Below are positions 34,849-41,742 of a stretch of DNA of 41,742 nt, in pieces (within the stretch, counting starts at the first letter, position 1; every line of letters starts with the position of its first letter). The DNA is taken from NCBI RefSeq assembly GCF_029840635.1, contig NZ_JAOCCU010000053.1, forward strand, positions 1-41,742. Reading direction: 5' to 3'. The DNA comes from Mitsuaria sp. GD03876. Lineage in GTDB: Bacteria > Pseudomonadota > Gammaproteobacteria > Burkholderiales > Burkholderiaceae_C. The position numbers and the translations under genes are program-made. Below the pieces are notes generated by a model. That model was given only the letters and a program-made list of their open reading frames with translations, was not told the DNA's origin and did not search any database.

Positions 34849-37116
34849 ATGGGTCTCCGCTCCTTCGCCACCGCTCACATCCCCGGCCTGACCGGGCTGG
34901 CCGGTCCCCGGTCCACGCCGCCGGACACGCCGGCCGACGCCTCGTCCTTCGACGCCCTCGTCCATCGCCTGCATTACCTGCCCAAGGCGGACGTCAAGCG
35001 CATCCGGGAGGCCTACAAGTTCGCGGACGAGGCCCACCTGGGCCAGTTCCGGGCCAGCGGCGAGCCCTACATCACCCATCCGATCGCCGTCGCCGGCCTG
35101 TGCGCCGACTGGCGCCTGGACGCGCAGGCCATCATGGCCGCGCTGATGCACGACGCGATGGAGGACTGCGGCGTCACCAAGACCGAGCTGATCGAGCGCT
35201 TCGAGGCGCCGACCGCGGAACTCGTCGACGGCCTGACCAAGCTGGACAAGCTGCAGTTCTCGACCCGCGAGGAATCCCAGGCGGAGAGCTTCCGCAAGAT
35301 GCTGCTGGCGATGGCGCGCGACGTGCGCGTCATCCTGATCAAGCTGGCCGACCGGCTGCACAACATGCGCACGATGCAGCACATGGCGTTCGACAAGCGC
35401 CGCCGCATCGCCCGCGAGACGCTCGACATCTACGCGCCGATCGCCCACCGGCTCGGCCTCAACGAGATCTACCGCGAGCTGCAGGAACTCTCGTTCCAGT
35501 ACATCCACCCGTGGCGGCACGGCGCGCTGGCCAAGGCGGTCACGAAGGCCCGCGGCCACCGGCGCGACCTGGTCTCGCGCATCGAGCGCGACGTGCAGAA
35601 GGCCTTCGCCGAGGCCAACCTGCGCGCCGAGATCCAGGGGCGCGAGAAGACGCTGTTCTCGATCTACAAGAAGATGCGCGAGAAACACCTGAGCTTCGCG
35701 CAGGTCAGCGACATCTTCGGCTTCCGCGTGATCGTGCAGGAACTGCCGCAGTGCTACTGGTCGCTGGGCGTGCTGCACCAGCTGTACAAGCCGCAGCCGG
35801 GCCGCTTCAAGGATTACATCGCGATCCCCAAGCCCAACGGCTACCAGTCGCTGCACACGACGCTGGTGAGCCCGCTGGGCACGCCGGTCGAATTCCAGAT
35901 GCGGACCGAGGCGATGCACATGGTCGCCGAGAAGGGCGTGGCCGCGCACTGGCTCTACAAGAGCAAGGGCGACGCCAAGGGCGCGCAGCAGCTGGGCTCG
36001 CGCTGGCTGCAATCCCTGCTCGACATCCAGGACGAGACCCGCGACGCGACCGAGTTCCTCGAGCACGTGAAGATCGACCTGTTCCCCGACGCGGTCTACG
36101 TCTTCACGCCCAAGTCCAAGATCATGGCGCTGCCCAAGGGCGCGACGCCGGTGGACTTCGCCTACGCGATCCACTCGGACGTCGGCGACCACTGCGTCGC
36201 GGCCAAGGTCAACGGCGAACCGGTGCCATTGCGCACCGAGCTGCGCAGCGGCGACGTGATCGAGATCGTCACCGCCGCCGGCGCGCGGCCCAACCCGGCC
36301 TGGCTGAGCTTCGTGCGCACCGGCCGGGCGCGCTCCAAGATCCGGCACTTCCTGAAGAACCTGGAGCAGGAGGAATCCCGCGAGCTCGGCCACAAGATGC
36401 TGGCCCAGGCGCTGCGCGCCGAGGGCCTGGCGCTGCCCAGCCTGAAGGCCGAGGACGAGACCGCCGCCGCGCTCTGGCAGGACCTGGCGCGCTGGGCCGG
36501 CAACCGCCATGTCGACGAGCTGCTGGTCGAGATCGGCCTGGGTCGCAAGATCGCGACCATCGTCGCCAAGAAGCTGGCGCGCACGCTGTCCGAGCAGGGC
36601 CAGCGCCCCGACGCGGTGCTGCTGACGATGGGACGCTTCGCGACCGACGACGCGCCGGCGCAGGGCCAGGTGCTGATCGACGGCAGCGAGGGCGCCTCCG
36701 TGCGGCTGGCCACCTGCTGCCGGCCGATCCCGGGCGACGACATCAAGGGTTACCTGGGCCGCGGCGAGGGGCTGGTGGTCCACACCGCCGAATGCTCCGT
36801 CGGGCGCCGGCTGTTCCAGCGCGACAGCGAGCACTGGATCGCGGTCGGCTGGGGCGAGGAGTTGTCGCGCAGCTTCGAGGCCGAGGTCGGCGTGCTGATG
36901 CGCAACGGCAAGGGCGTGCTGGCGCAGATCGCGACCGCCGTCAGCAGCGCCGAGGCCGACATCACGCACATCGCGATGAGCGACGACTCGCAGCAACGCG
37001 AGACGGCGGAGATGACGCTGCTGCTCGCGGTGCGCGACCGGCTCCACCTCGCCGACACGCTGCGCACGCTCAAGCGCTCCAGCGCGGTGATGCGCGTCTG
37101 GCGCGTGAAGCCCTGA
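34849..37116 (+). CDS. spoT: Bifunctional (p)ppGpp synthetase/hydrolase
   Basis: 755-residue RelA/SpoT protein controlling the stringent response. The hydrolase HD domain is intact (His101-Asp102 in HDAMEDCG; RLHNMRTM). The synthetase domain follows, with RFKDYIAIPKPNGYQSLHT at 319-337; the RxKD form is typical of bifunctional enzymes rather than RelA-only synthetases. TGS (about 405-470, DAVYVFTPKSKIMALPKGATPVDFAYAIHS) and C-terminal ACT (about 675-755) domains complete the usual layout. The ATG at 34849 is used; a TTG three codons upstream is possible. It converges on greB with no base between stops. No rpoZ lies upstream, unlike in many betaproteobacteria. Confidence 0.94.
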   Translation: MGLRSFATAHIPGLTGLAGPRSTPPDTPADASSFDALVHRLHYLPKADVKRIREAYKFADEAHLGQFRASGEPYITHPIAVAGLCADWRLDAQAIMAALMHDAMEDCGVTKTELIERFEAPTAELVDGLTKLDKLQFSTREESQAESFRKMLLAMARDVRVILIKLADRLHNMRTMQHMAFDKRRRIARETLDIYAPIAHRLGLNEIYRELQELSFQYIHPWRHGALAKAVTKARGHRRDLVSRIERDVQKAFAEANLRAEIQGREKTLFSIYKKMREKHLSFAQVSDIFGFRVIVQELPQCYWSLGVLHQLYKPQPGRFKDYIAIPKPNGYQSLHTTLVSPLGTPVEFQMRTEAMHMVAEKGVAAHWLYKSKGDAKGAQQLGSRWLQSLLDIQDETRDATEFLEHVKIDLFPDAVYVFTPKSKIMALPKGATPVDFAYAIHSDVGDHCVAAKVNGEPVPLRTELRSGDVIEIVTAAGARPNPAWLSFVRTGRARSKIRHFLKNLEQEESRELGHKMLAQALRAEGLALPSLKAEDETAAALWQDLARWAGNRHVDELLVEIGLGRKIATIVAKKLARTLSEQGQRPDAVLLTMGRFATDDAPAQGQVLIDGSEGASVRLATCCRPIPGDDIKGYLGRGEGLVVHTAECSVGRRLFQRDSEHWIAVGWGEELSRSFEAEVGVLMRNGKGVLAQIATAVSSAEADITHIAMSDDSQQRETAEMTLLLAVRDRLHLADTLRTLKRSSAVMRVWRVKP

Positions 37117-37683
37117 TCAGGCCGTCGGCTTCGGGTAGCTCACCTCGACGACCTCGATCGTCTCCACGCCCACCGGCGTCACCAGCTGCAGCTCGTCGCC
37201 CTCCCGGGCCTTGAGCAGCGTGCGCGCGATCGGCGAGACCCAGCTCACCTCGCCCGCGAGGCTGTCCGACTCGTCGATGCCCTTGATCGTGATGGTCCGC
37301 TCCTCGCCTTTCGCGTTGGCGTAGGTCACCGTCGCGCCGAAGAACACCTGGTCGCTGCCGTGATGGGCGCTCGGGTCGACGACCTCGGCGATGTCCAGGC
37401 GCTTGGTCAGGAAGCGCAGCCGGCGGTCGATCTCGCGCAGGCGCTTCTTGCCGTACAGGTAATCCCCGTTCTCCGAGCGGTCGCCGTTCTTCGCCGCCCA
37501 GGACACGATCTCGACGATCTTCGGCCGTTCGTTGTCCAGCAGCTGCATGAACTCCGCGCGCAGCCGCGCATAGCCTGCCGGGGTCATGTAGTTGCGCGAT
37601 CCCTTGGGCAGCGCGGGCAACGACGGGCCGTCGTCGTCGTCCTCGGGCGCGGCGTCGCTTTCCTTCGTGAATGCCTTGTTCAT
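37117..37683 (-). CDS. greB: Transcription elongation factor GreB
   Basis: 188-residue cleavage factor that rescues backtracked RNA polymerase. The N-terminal coiled coil (YMTPAGYARLRAEFMQLL through AAKNGDRSENGDYLYGKKRLREIDRRLRFL) carries the conserved acidic tip (GDRSENGDY). The C-terminal FKBP-like domain ends with VSPIARTLLKAREGDELQL. An N-terminal acidic extension of about 30 residues (DAAPEDDDDG) precedes the core. Its stop abuts the spoT stop to form TGATCA. Pairing with spoT is common in betaproteobacteria. Confidence 0.94.
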   Translation of the reverse strand: MNKAFTKESDAAPEDDDDGPSLPALPKGSRNYMTPAGYARLRAEFMQLLDNERPKIVEIVSWAAKNGDRSENGDYLYGKKRLREIDRRLRFLTKRLDIAEVVDPSAHHGSDQVFFGATVTYANAKGEERTITIKGIDESDSLAGEVSWVSPIARTLLKAREGDELQLVTPVGVETIEVVEVSYPKPTA

Positions 37684-37729
37684 CCGGCTATTGTGTCGCG
37701 CTCGTCCACGCCGGTGCCGCGCCATGAAA

Positions 37730-37757
37730 AAGGCCGGCACGTCGCCGTGCCGGCCTT
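37730..37757 (-). terminator. Intrinsic terminator of the His-rich protein gene
   Basis: Perfect 12-bp stem (AAGGCCGGCACG / CGTGCCGGCCTT) with a TCGC loop. On the minus strand it is followed by TTT directly after the stem, extending the stem's own TT to a five-T run. It lies 57 bp past the stop at 37814 and also separates that gene from greB. Confidence 0.8.
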
Positions 37758-37813
37758 CATCCGTGAGCGGGATCACCCGCCGCCCATGGCTGCATCGAGC
37801 GGCCGCGCCGCGA

Positions 37814-38437
37814 TCACCAGCGCGGCTTGTGCCGGATGTCGAGGATCGCGTCGTCGAAGGAACTGTTGTCGCGCAGATCCTCGAAGCCGATGCGCACGCC
37901 GTTGCCAGTCGACGTGACCTGGCCATGGTCGCGACCGTCAACGTTGTTGGTCGTGCCGGCCTGGAAGTTGTTGCCCTGAGGCGTCTGGATGCGGAACTCG
38001 ACCGTCGATCCGGGCCGCGCATGGATCGTCTCGGTCTTGCCGGTGTCCTTGGACCAGCCCAGGTCTTGCCAGTCCCCGCGGGCGGTGCGGTACTGGATCT
38101 TGTTGTTGAAGTCCGCGTCGGGCTGGCGGATCGAAGCCTCCAGTTGGCCGCTGGCACCGACGACGAACCCGCCCTTGGACGAGTCCCAGTGCCCCTCGCG
38201 CGGCACCTGGGACCAGTGGGGCCGATGACCGCCGCCGCACCCGCCGGCGTGATGGTGATGGTGGTGGTGGTTGGGGCGCCACCAGCCTCCGCCCATCCAG
38301 TGGCTGCTCTGGCCCATCATCGAGTGACCGAACAGGTTGCCCATGAAGGGCGAGAAACCGAAGCCGGGCCGCGCGCCCATCGCGGGAAATCCGCCGAAGG
38401 ACGGCGCCCAGCCGAATTGCGGAGAGTTGACAAACAT
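37814..38437 (-). CDS. His/Gly-rich protein with a DUF4114-like C-terminal domain
   Basis: 207 residues. The N-terminal 70 residues are rich in Gly, Phe, Trp and His (PSFGGFPAMGARPGFGF) and hold seven consecutive histidines (57-63) before AGGCGGG, a likely metal-binding tract. The C-terminal part ends NGVRIGFEDLRDNSSFDDAILDIRH, resembling the DUF4114 domain of extracellular, often calcium-linked proteins. No classical signal peptide is visible, so export, if any, would use another route. AAGGAAG precedes the ATG at 38437. Followed by its own terminator; divergent from the CoA-transferase gene. Function unknown. Confidence 0.78.
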   Translation of the reverse strand: MFVNSPQFGWAPSFGGFPAMGARPGFGFSPFMGNLFGHSMMGQSSHWMGGGWWRPNHHHHHHHAGGCGGGHRPHWSQVPREGHWDSSKGGFVVGASGQLEASIRQPDADFNNKIQYRTARGDWQDLGWSKDTGKTETIHARPGSTVEFRIQTPQGNNFQAGTTNNVDGRDHGQVTSTGNGVRIGFEDLRDNSSFDDAILDIRHKPRW

Positions 38438-38622
38438 GTGTTGGCTTCCTTTGCCATGAAATGGATTGGCGGCGAATCCGCAGTGGTGTGCAGTCGACCG
38501 CTTGCGAATCCGCGCGACGAGCCCAGTGCGGCGAACAGCCAGGGCGGTTCTCCGGACGGAACCGTCCGGCATGCGCTCGCGGTAAGGTGCGATGAGTTCG
38601 ACCACGAGGAGGACCCCGCAGC

Positions 38623-39732
38623 ATGAACGACCCCACCGACGCCGGTACCGGCGGCCCGTTGAGCGGCCTGCGCATCGTCGAGTTCGCCGGCATTGGCCCG
38701 GCTCCATTCGCCGGCATGGTCCTGGCCGATTTCGGGGCGGAGGTGACGGTCATCGAGCGCCCGGGCGGCGAGACACGGCTCGGCGGCGGAGCCGCGTTGA
38801 ACCGTGGCAAGACCGTGGTGGAGGCTGACTTGAAATCGGCAGCGGGACTGGCCCGCGTGCGCGACCTGGTGGCCCAGGCCGACGCGCTCGTCGAAGGGTT
38901 CCGGCCGGGCGTCATGGAGCGCCTCGGCCTCGGTCCCGACACCTTGCTGGCGGCGCATCCCCGGCTGGTCTACGCGCGCCTGACCGGCTGGGGCCAGACC
39001 GGCCCCTTGGCGCGCACCGCGGGTCACGACATCAACTACGTCGCGCTCACCGGCCTGATGCCGTTCGCGGCCCGCCCCGGCCAGGCCCCCGCGTTGGCGG
39101 CGACCCTGCTGGGCGACATCGGCGGTGGGGCGCTGACGATGCTGTTCGGGCTGATGTGCGCGCTGTGGGAATCGAAACGCTCGGGACGTGGGCAGGTGAT
39201 CGACGCGGCGATCGTGGACGGGGTCGGCTACATGGGCACGCTGATCCAGGCCTTGCGCGCGGGCGGTCACTGGAACGACGACCCGTCCGGCAACTTCTTC
39301 CTGCACCGCTCGCATTTCTACGAATGCTTTGAATGCGCGGATGGCCGCTGGCTGTCGCTCGGCGCGATCGAGGCGCCCTTCTACGATGAGCTGATCCGCC
39401 GGTTGGAACTCCCTCCCCCCCTGCCCCAGGACGATCCCGCGCAATGGCCCGCCTTGCGCGAGCGGGTAGCGGCGCGGATCCGGGAACGGACGCTCGCGCA
39501 CTGGGTGGCCCGGTTCGAGGACAGCGACGCCTGCGTCGCCCCGGTACTGACCGCCGCGGAGGCGCCGCACCACCCGCATCAGCAAGCCCGGCGCAACTTC
39601 TTCACGCAGCACGGCCATGCGTGGCCGATGCCGGCGCCGAAACTGTCGCGCACGCCGGCGACACCCGGTGCCGCGGCCGCCAGGAATCTCGACGACCGGG
39701 TTTCAGGCGAGGACGATATTCGCCCGGAATAA
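38623..39732 (+). CDS. CaiB/BaiF-family CoA-transferase, alpha-methylacyl-CoA racemase type
   Basis: 369-residue class III CoA-transferase fold. The N-terminal LSGLRIVEFAGIGPAPFAGMVLADFGAEV is typical, and GHDINYVALTGLM (His135) with LLGDIGGGALTM (Asp165) matches the catalytic His/Asp region of alpha-methylacyl-CoA racemases. AGGAGG lies 10 bp upstream of the ATG. Such racemases interconvert 2-methylacyl-CoA epimers during branched-chain or sterol-chain beta-oxidation; related members transfer CoA between acids. It is monocistronic, ahead of a tRNA terminator on the other strand. Racemase rather than transferase is likely but not certain. Confidence 0.88.
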   Translation: MNDPTDAGTGGPLSGLRIVEFAGIGPAPFAGMVLADFGAEVTVIERPGGETRLGGGAALNRGKTVVEADLKSAAGLARVRDLVAQADALVEGFRPGVMERLGLGPDTLLAAHPRLVYARLTGWGQTGPLARTAGHDINYVALTGLMPFAARPGQAPALAATLLGDIGGGALTMLFGLMCALWESKRSGRGQVIDAAIVDGVGYMGTLIQALRAGGHWNDDPSGNFFLHRSHFYECFECADGRWLSLGAIEAPFYDELIRRLELPPPLPQDDPAQWPALRERVAARIRERTLAHWVARFEDSDACVAPVLTAAEAPHHPHQQARRNFFTQHGHAWPMPAPKLSRTPATPGAAAARNLDDRVSGEDDIRPE

Positions 39733-39769
39733 CTCGCGCGAGATACTCGCGTTTCGTCCAGGCAAAGAA

Positions 39770-39799
39770 AAAGGCCAGCGTCTTGAAACGCTGGCCTTT
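39770..39799 (-). terminator. Intrinsic terminator of the tRNA-Arg pair
   Basis: AAAGGCCAGCGT and ACGCTGGCCTTT pair around a six-base loop; on the minus strand the stem runs into a T-rich tract (TTTTTCTTT). It may also stop the converging CoA-transferase transcript. Confidence 0.85.
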
Positions 39800-39804
39800 C
39801 GATT

Positions 39805-39881
39805 TGGTGCGGCTGGCAGGATTCGAACCCACGACCCCTTGGTTCGTAGCCAAGTACTCTATCCAACTGAGCTACAGCCGC
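39805..39881 (-). tRNA. tRNA-Arg (anticodon ACG), second copy
   Basis: 77 nt including an encoded CCA. The acceptor stem GCGGCTG/CAGCCGC, D-arm AGCTC..GAG, anticodon arm CTTGG-CTACGAA-CCAAG with anticodon ACG, and T-arm GTGGG-TTCGAATC-C are all present. The ACG anticodon, read as inosine after editing, decodes CGU/CGC/CGA arginine codons. Identical to the copy at 39993-40069. Confidence 0.97.
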
Positions 39882-39992
39882 TCGACTTTTACTGATCAGG
39901 GGCCGCCGTCGTGGGCGCGACCCCAGGTTTTTCTTGTTACTTCTTCTTGTGCTTGCCGAATCTCTGGTTTCCCTCGGATTCAACAGTTTTTC

Positions 39993-40069
39993 TGGTGCGG
40001 CTGGCAGGATTCGAACCCACGACCCCTTGGTTCGTAGCCAAGTACTCTATCCAACTGAGCTACAGCCGC
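39993..40069 (-). tRNA. tRNA-Arg (anticodon ACG), first copy
   Basis: Same 77-nt sequence as the copy at 39805-39881, with encoded CCA. It is first in transcription order, just after a sigma-70-like promoter. The 111-bp spacer between the copies shares no obvious extended identity with their flanks. Confidence 0.97.
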
Positions 40070-40081
40070 TGAAAGACTGCG

Positions 40082-40111
40082 ACTATAGCATGCATTTTCA
40101 GAGGCCCGCAA
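40082..40111 (-). promoter_or_regulatory. Promoter of the tRNA-Arg pair
   Basis: On the minus strand TTGCGG (40106-40111), an 18-bp spacer and TATAGT (40082-40087) form a plausible sigma-70 promoter, with transcription starting a few bases before the first tRNA. Confidence 0.55.
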
Positions 40112-40130
40112 GTATCTCGGCGAAAAACAT

Positions 40131-41378
40131 TCAACCGAGCCGCGCCGCCGCCTCGAAGCAGCGCGCGCGACGCTCCGGATCGTCGTCCTGCTCCGCCATC
40201 TCGGCCAGCCGCAGCCAGCTGCGGCGACGCGCGGCGATCGACAGCTCGCGGTCCTCCGCGGCCTGCTCCAGCATCAGCCGCGCCTTGCCCCACAACTGGC
40301 GCTCGGCCAGCGCGTGGCCCAGCGCCAGCGCCATCGTGCCGTCGCGGGGGAATCGCTGCACCGCGCCTTCAAGCCGCTGCAGCCATTCCGGTCCCAGGCC
40401 GGGCGCGCACAGCACCAGGGCCTCGGCGAGGGCCTGGCGCTCGTCGGCGCCCTGCTCCGCGATCGCTTCCCAGAACGGCCGCAACCAGCCGCGGCCGTCC
40501 TCCGGCGCGCCCAGTCCCGCGGCGCAGTTCGCCGCCCGCGAGGCGACGAACACATCGCGGCGATCCGACGCGTCCAGTTGCTGCCAGATGCCGCGCAACT
40601 GGTCGATGTCGCGCGCGGTCTCCAGCGCCTCGCAGGCCAGCGAGCGCAGCAAGCCCTGCGCCGCCGACTTCGAGAAGCCCTGGTGCTTGGCCAGCAGCCG
40701 CGCGGTCCGCAGCGCCTCCAGCGGCTGGCGCGCCAGCCGGCTGCCCTGCAGCTTCAGGCGCAGCGCCTGCGTGCGCCGCGCGACGCCCGGCGTCAGTTCG
40801 CCCAGCAGCCCCAAGGCCCGCGGCGCGTCGCGGTCGTCGAGCGCCCATTCCGCCGCCAGCAGCCGCGCGCCCTCTTCCTGCACGCGCGCGCCGGCCGAGG
40901 TCGACGCCACCTGCAGCGCCTGGCGCAGGTGCTCGTCGCGGTTGCGGCGGTCCTGCAGCTTGTGCGCGCTCTGCGCGGCCACCAGGTGGGCCAGCGCCAT
41001 GAAGGCGCCGTCCTGCGCCAGGTCCGGCGTCTGCGCCTGGATGTTGAGCGCGCGCTGCGCCGCCTTCTGGGCGCGGCTGTAGCGCGCGCCGAAGTAGTCG
41101 GCCCACGCCTCGCGCAGCGCGACCTGGGCGCTGCGTTCGCGCTGGGCCATGCGCCACAGCCGCGCGCGCTTGGGCAGCGTCAGCAGCGCGTCCAGCGACT
41201 GCATCAGCGTCATCAGCGCGAAGCAGCCCGCCACCAGCAGCAGCAGGAACAGGTTGAGCGACAGGTCCATCCGCCAGCCGCGCCAGTAGAAGCTGGCGAG
41301 GCCGTCGTTGTTGCCCAGGGTCAGCGCCGCGACGACCGCCGCGACGAACAGCAGCACCAGCCAGATCACCATCCGCAT
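40131..41378 (-). CDS. hemY: HemY-family heme-biosynthesis-linked membrane protein
   Basis: 415 residues. Two N-terminal transmembrane helices (about 4-22 and 41-62) flank the family motif region GLASFYWRGWRMDLSLNLFLLLLV. The rest is helical and TPR-like (RARLWRMAQRERSAQVALREAWADYFGARY, AAQRALNIQAQ). HemY of this type is an inner-membrane protein of uncertain biochemical role, encoded with hemX downstream of the hemC/hemD region in many proteobacteria; it is not the Bacillus oxidase of the same name. It starts 10 bp after hemX. Its end lies next to the tRNA promoter. Confidence 0.9.
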   Translation of the reverse strand: MRMVIWLVLLFVAAVVAALTLGNNDGLASFYWRGWRMDLSLNLFLLLLVAGCFALMTLMQSLDALLTLPKRARLWRMAQRERSAQVALREAWADYFGARYSRAQKAAQRALNIQAQTPDLAQDGAFMALAHLVAAQSAHKLQDRRNRDEHLRQALQVASTSAGARVQEEGARLLAAEWALDDRDAPRALGLLGELTPGVARRTQALRLKLQGSRLARQPLEALRTARLLAKHQGFSKSAAQGLLRSLACEALETARDIDQLRGIWQQLDASDRRDVFVASRAANCAAGLGAPEDGRGWLRPFWEAIAEQGADERQALAEALVLCAPGLGPEWLQRLEGAVQRFPRDGTMALALGHALAERQLWGKARLMLEQAAEDRELSIAARRRSWLRLAEMAEQDDDPERRARCFEAAARLG

Positions 41379-41388
41379 GGCGATCTCC

Positions 41389-41742
41389 TCAGCGGGCCAC
41401 CGCGCTGAGCGCGGCGAGGGTGTCGTCGGGACGCGGCACGCTGACCTGGCGGGCCTGGCCCTGCACCTGGCGCAGCAGCTCCACCGTCAGCGACAGCTTG
41501 CGCGAGCGCGCGTCGAAGTAGCGGTCCAGCATCGCCTGCGCCTCGCGCAGGTCGACCTGCGCGGTGTCGAACTGGCGGCTCAGCAGCGCCAGCCGCGCGT
41601 TCAACAGGCGCAGCTTGAGGTTCTCGCGCAGGAAGAACGACTGCTCGGGCGCGATCAACGCGGCCTCGGGATGATCGATCCGGGTGACGCGCAGCAGGCC
41701 GCGGGCCTCGCGCCAGATGTCGCCGCTGAGCGTCGTCCAGCG
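41389..41742 (-). CDS. hemX: HemX-family protein, C-terminal part (partial, runs off the window)
   Basis: The last 117 residues of a protein open to the window edge (RWTTLSGDIWREARGLLRVTRIDHPEAALIAPEQSFFLRENLKLRLLNARLALLSRQ...). LVTRI-type and QSFFLRENLKLRLLNARLALLSR sequences are typical of the C-terminus of HemX (uroporphyrinogen-III C-methyltransferase-like, without proven activity). It precedes hemY by 10 bp, the standard order. The N-terminal membrane anchor and coiled coil lie outside the window. Confidence 0.85.
   Translation of the reverse strand, partial: RWTTLSGDIWREARGLLRVTRIDHPEAALIAPEQSFFLRENLKLRLLNARLALLSRQFDTAQVDLREAQAMLDRYFDARSRKLSLTVELLRQVQGQARQVSVPRPDDTLAALSAVAR

Noticed and set aside
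34699-37047. Long minus-strand frame opposite spoT
   Set aside because: Antisense shadow of an intact RelA/SpoT gene.
39934-41082. Plus-strand frame running through a tRNA and antisense to hemY
   Set aside because: It includes the complement of a tRNA gene and lies opposite a recognisable hemY.

Overview
The window is GC-rich chromosomal DNA of a betaproteobacterium, most likely a Burkholderiales member of the Roseateles/Mitsuaria/Rubrivivax type. This placement is inferred from gene content: spoT-greB, hemX-hemY, tripartite-tricarboxylate (Bug) binding proteins, a kynBUA operon and a CoA-dependent anthranilate pathway. No rRNA, CRISPR array, transposase or integrase was seen.

Layout. 1-2176 (-): start of a permease, then the ATPase and binding protein of a 2-aminoethylphosphonate-type ABC importer, with a divergent LysR regulator (2352-3215). 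3244-5310 (-): exported S9 peptidase. 5311-5664: divergent regulatory region with phased direct repeats and a palindrome. 5665-8086: small membrane proteins and a GlxA/AraC-type regulator. 8117-9996 (-): a Bug binding protein and a class II aldolase-like protein. 10137-10751 (-): a lower-GC pair of coupled unknown genes, the larger one membrane-anchored. 10925-25338 (-): a 14-gene block for anthranilate catabolism. 25563-28481 (+): kynB-kynU-kynA. 28482-28830: nested palindrome and a 32-bp tandem repeat. 28831-33487: Xaa-Pro aminopeptidase, a small membrane protein, a LytS/LytR-type two-component pair and small genes. 33666-38437: low-complexity EF-hand protein, spoT, greB and a His-rich DUF4114-like protein. 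38623-39732: CaiB-type CoA-transferase. 39805-40069: two identical tRNA-Arg(ACG) genes. 40131-41742: hemY and partial hemX.

The centrepiece is 10925-28481. KynA, KynB and KynU convert tryptophan to anthranilate. On the opposite strand AbmG activates anthranilate to its CoA ester, and the flavoprotein fusion AbmA hydroxylates and reduces the ring. An SDR, an unusual crotonase-fold protein, two acyl-CoA dehydrogenases (one GcdH), a thioesterase and a Rid-family protein are placed to finish a beta-oxidation-like route. A five-gene Liv-type ABC importer sits in the middle and a MarR regulator is embedded. The abmA promoter has a TTGACA -35 that lies within a 20-bp imperfect palindrome, a plausible MarR operator.

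The rest of the window looks like ordinary chromosomal housekeeping and transport genes.
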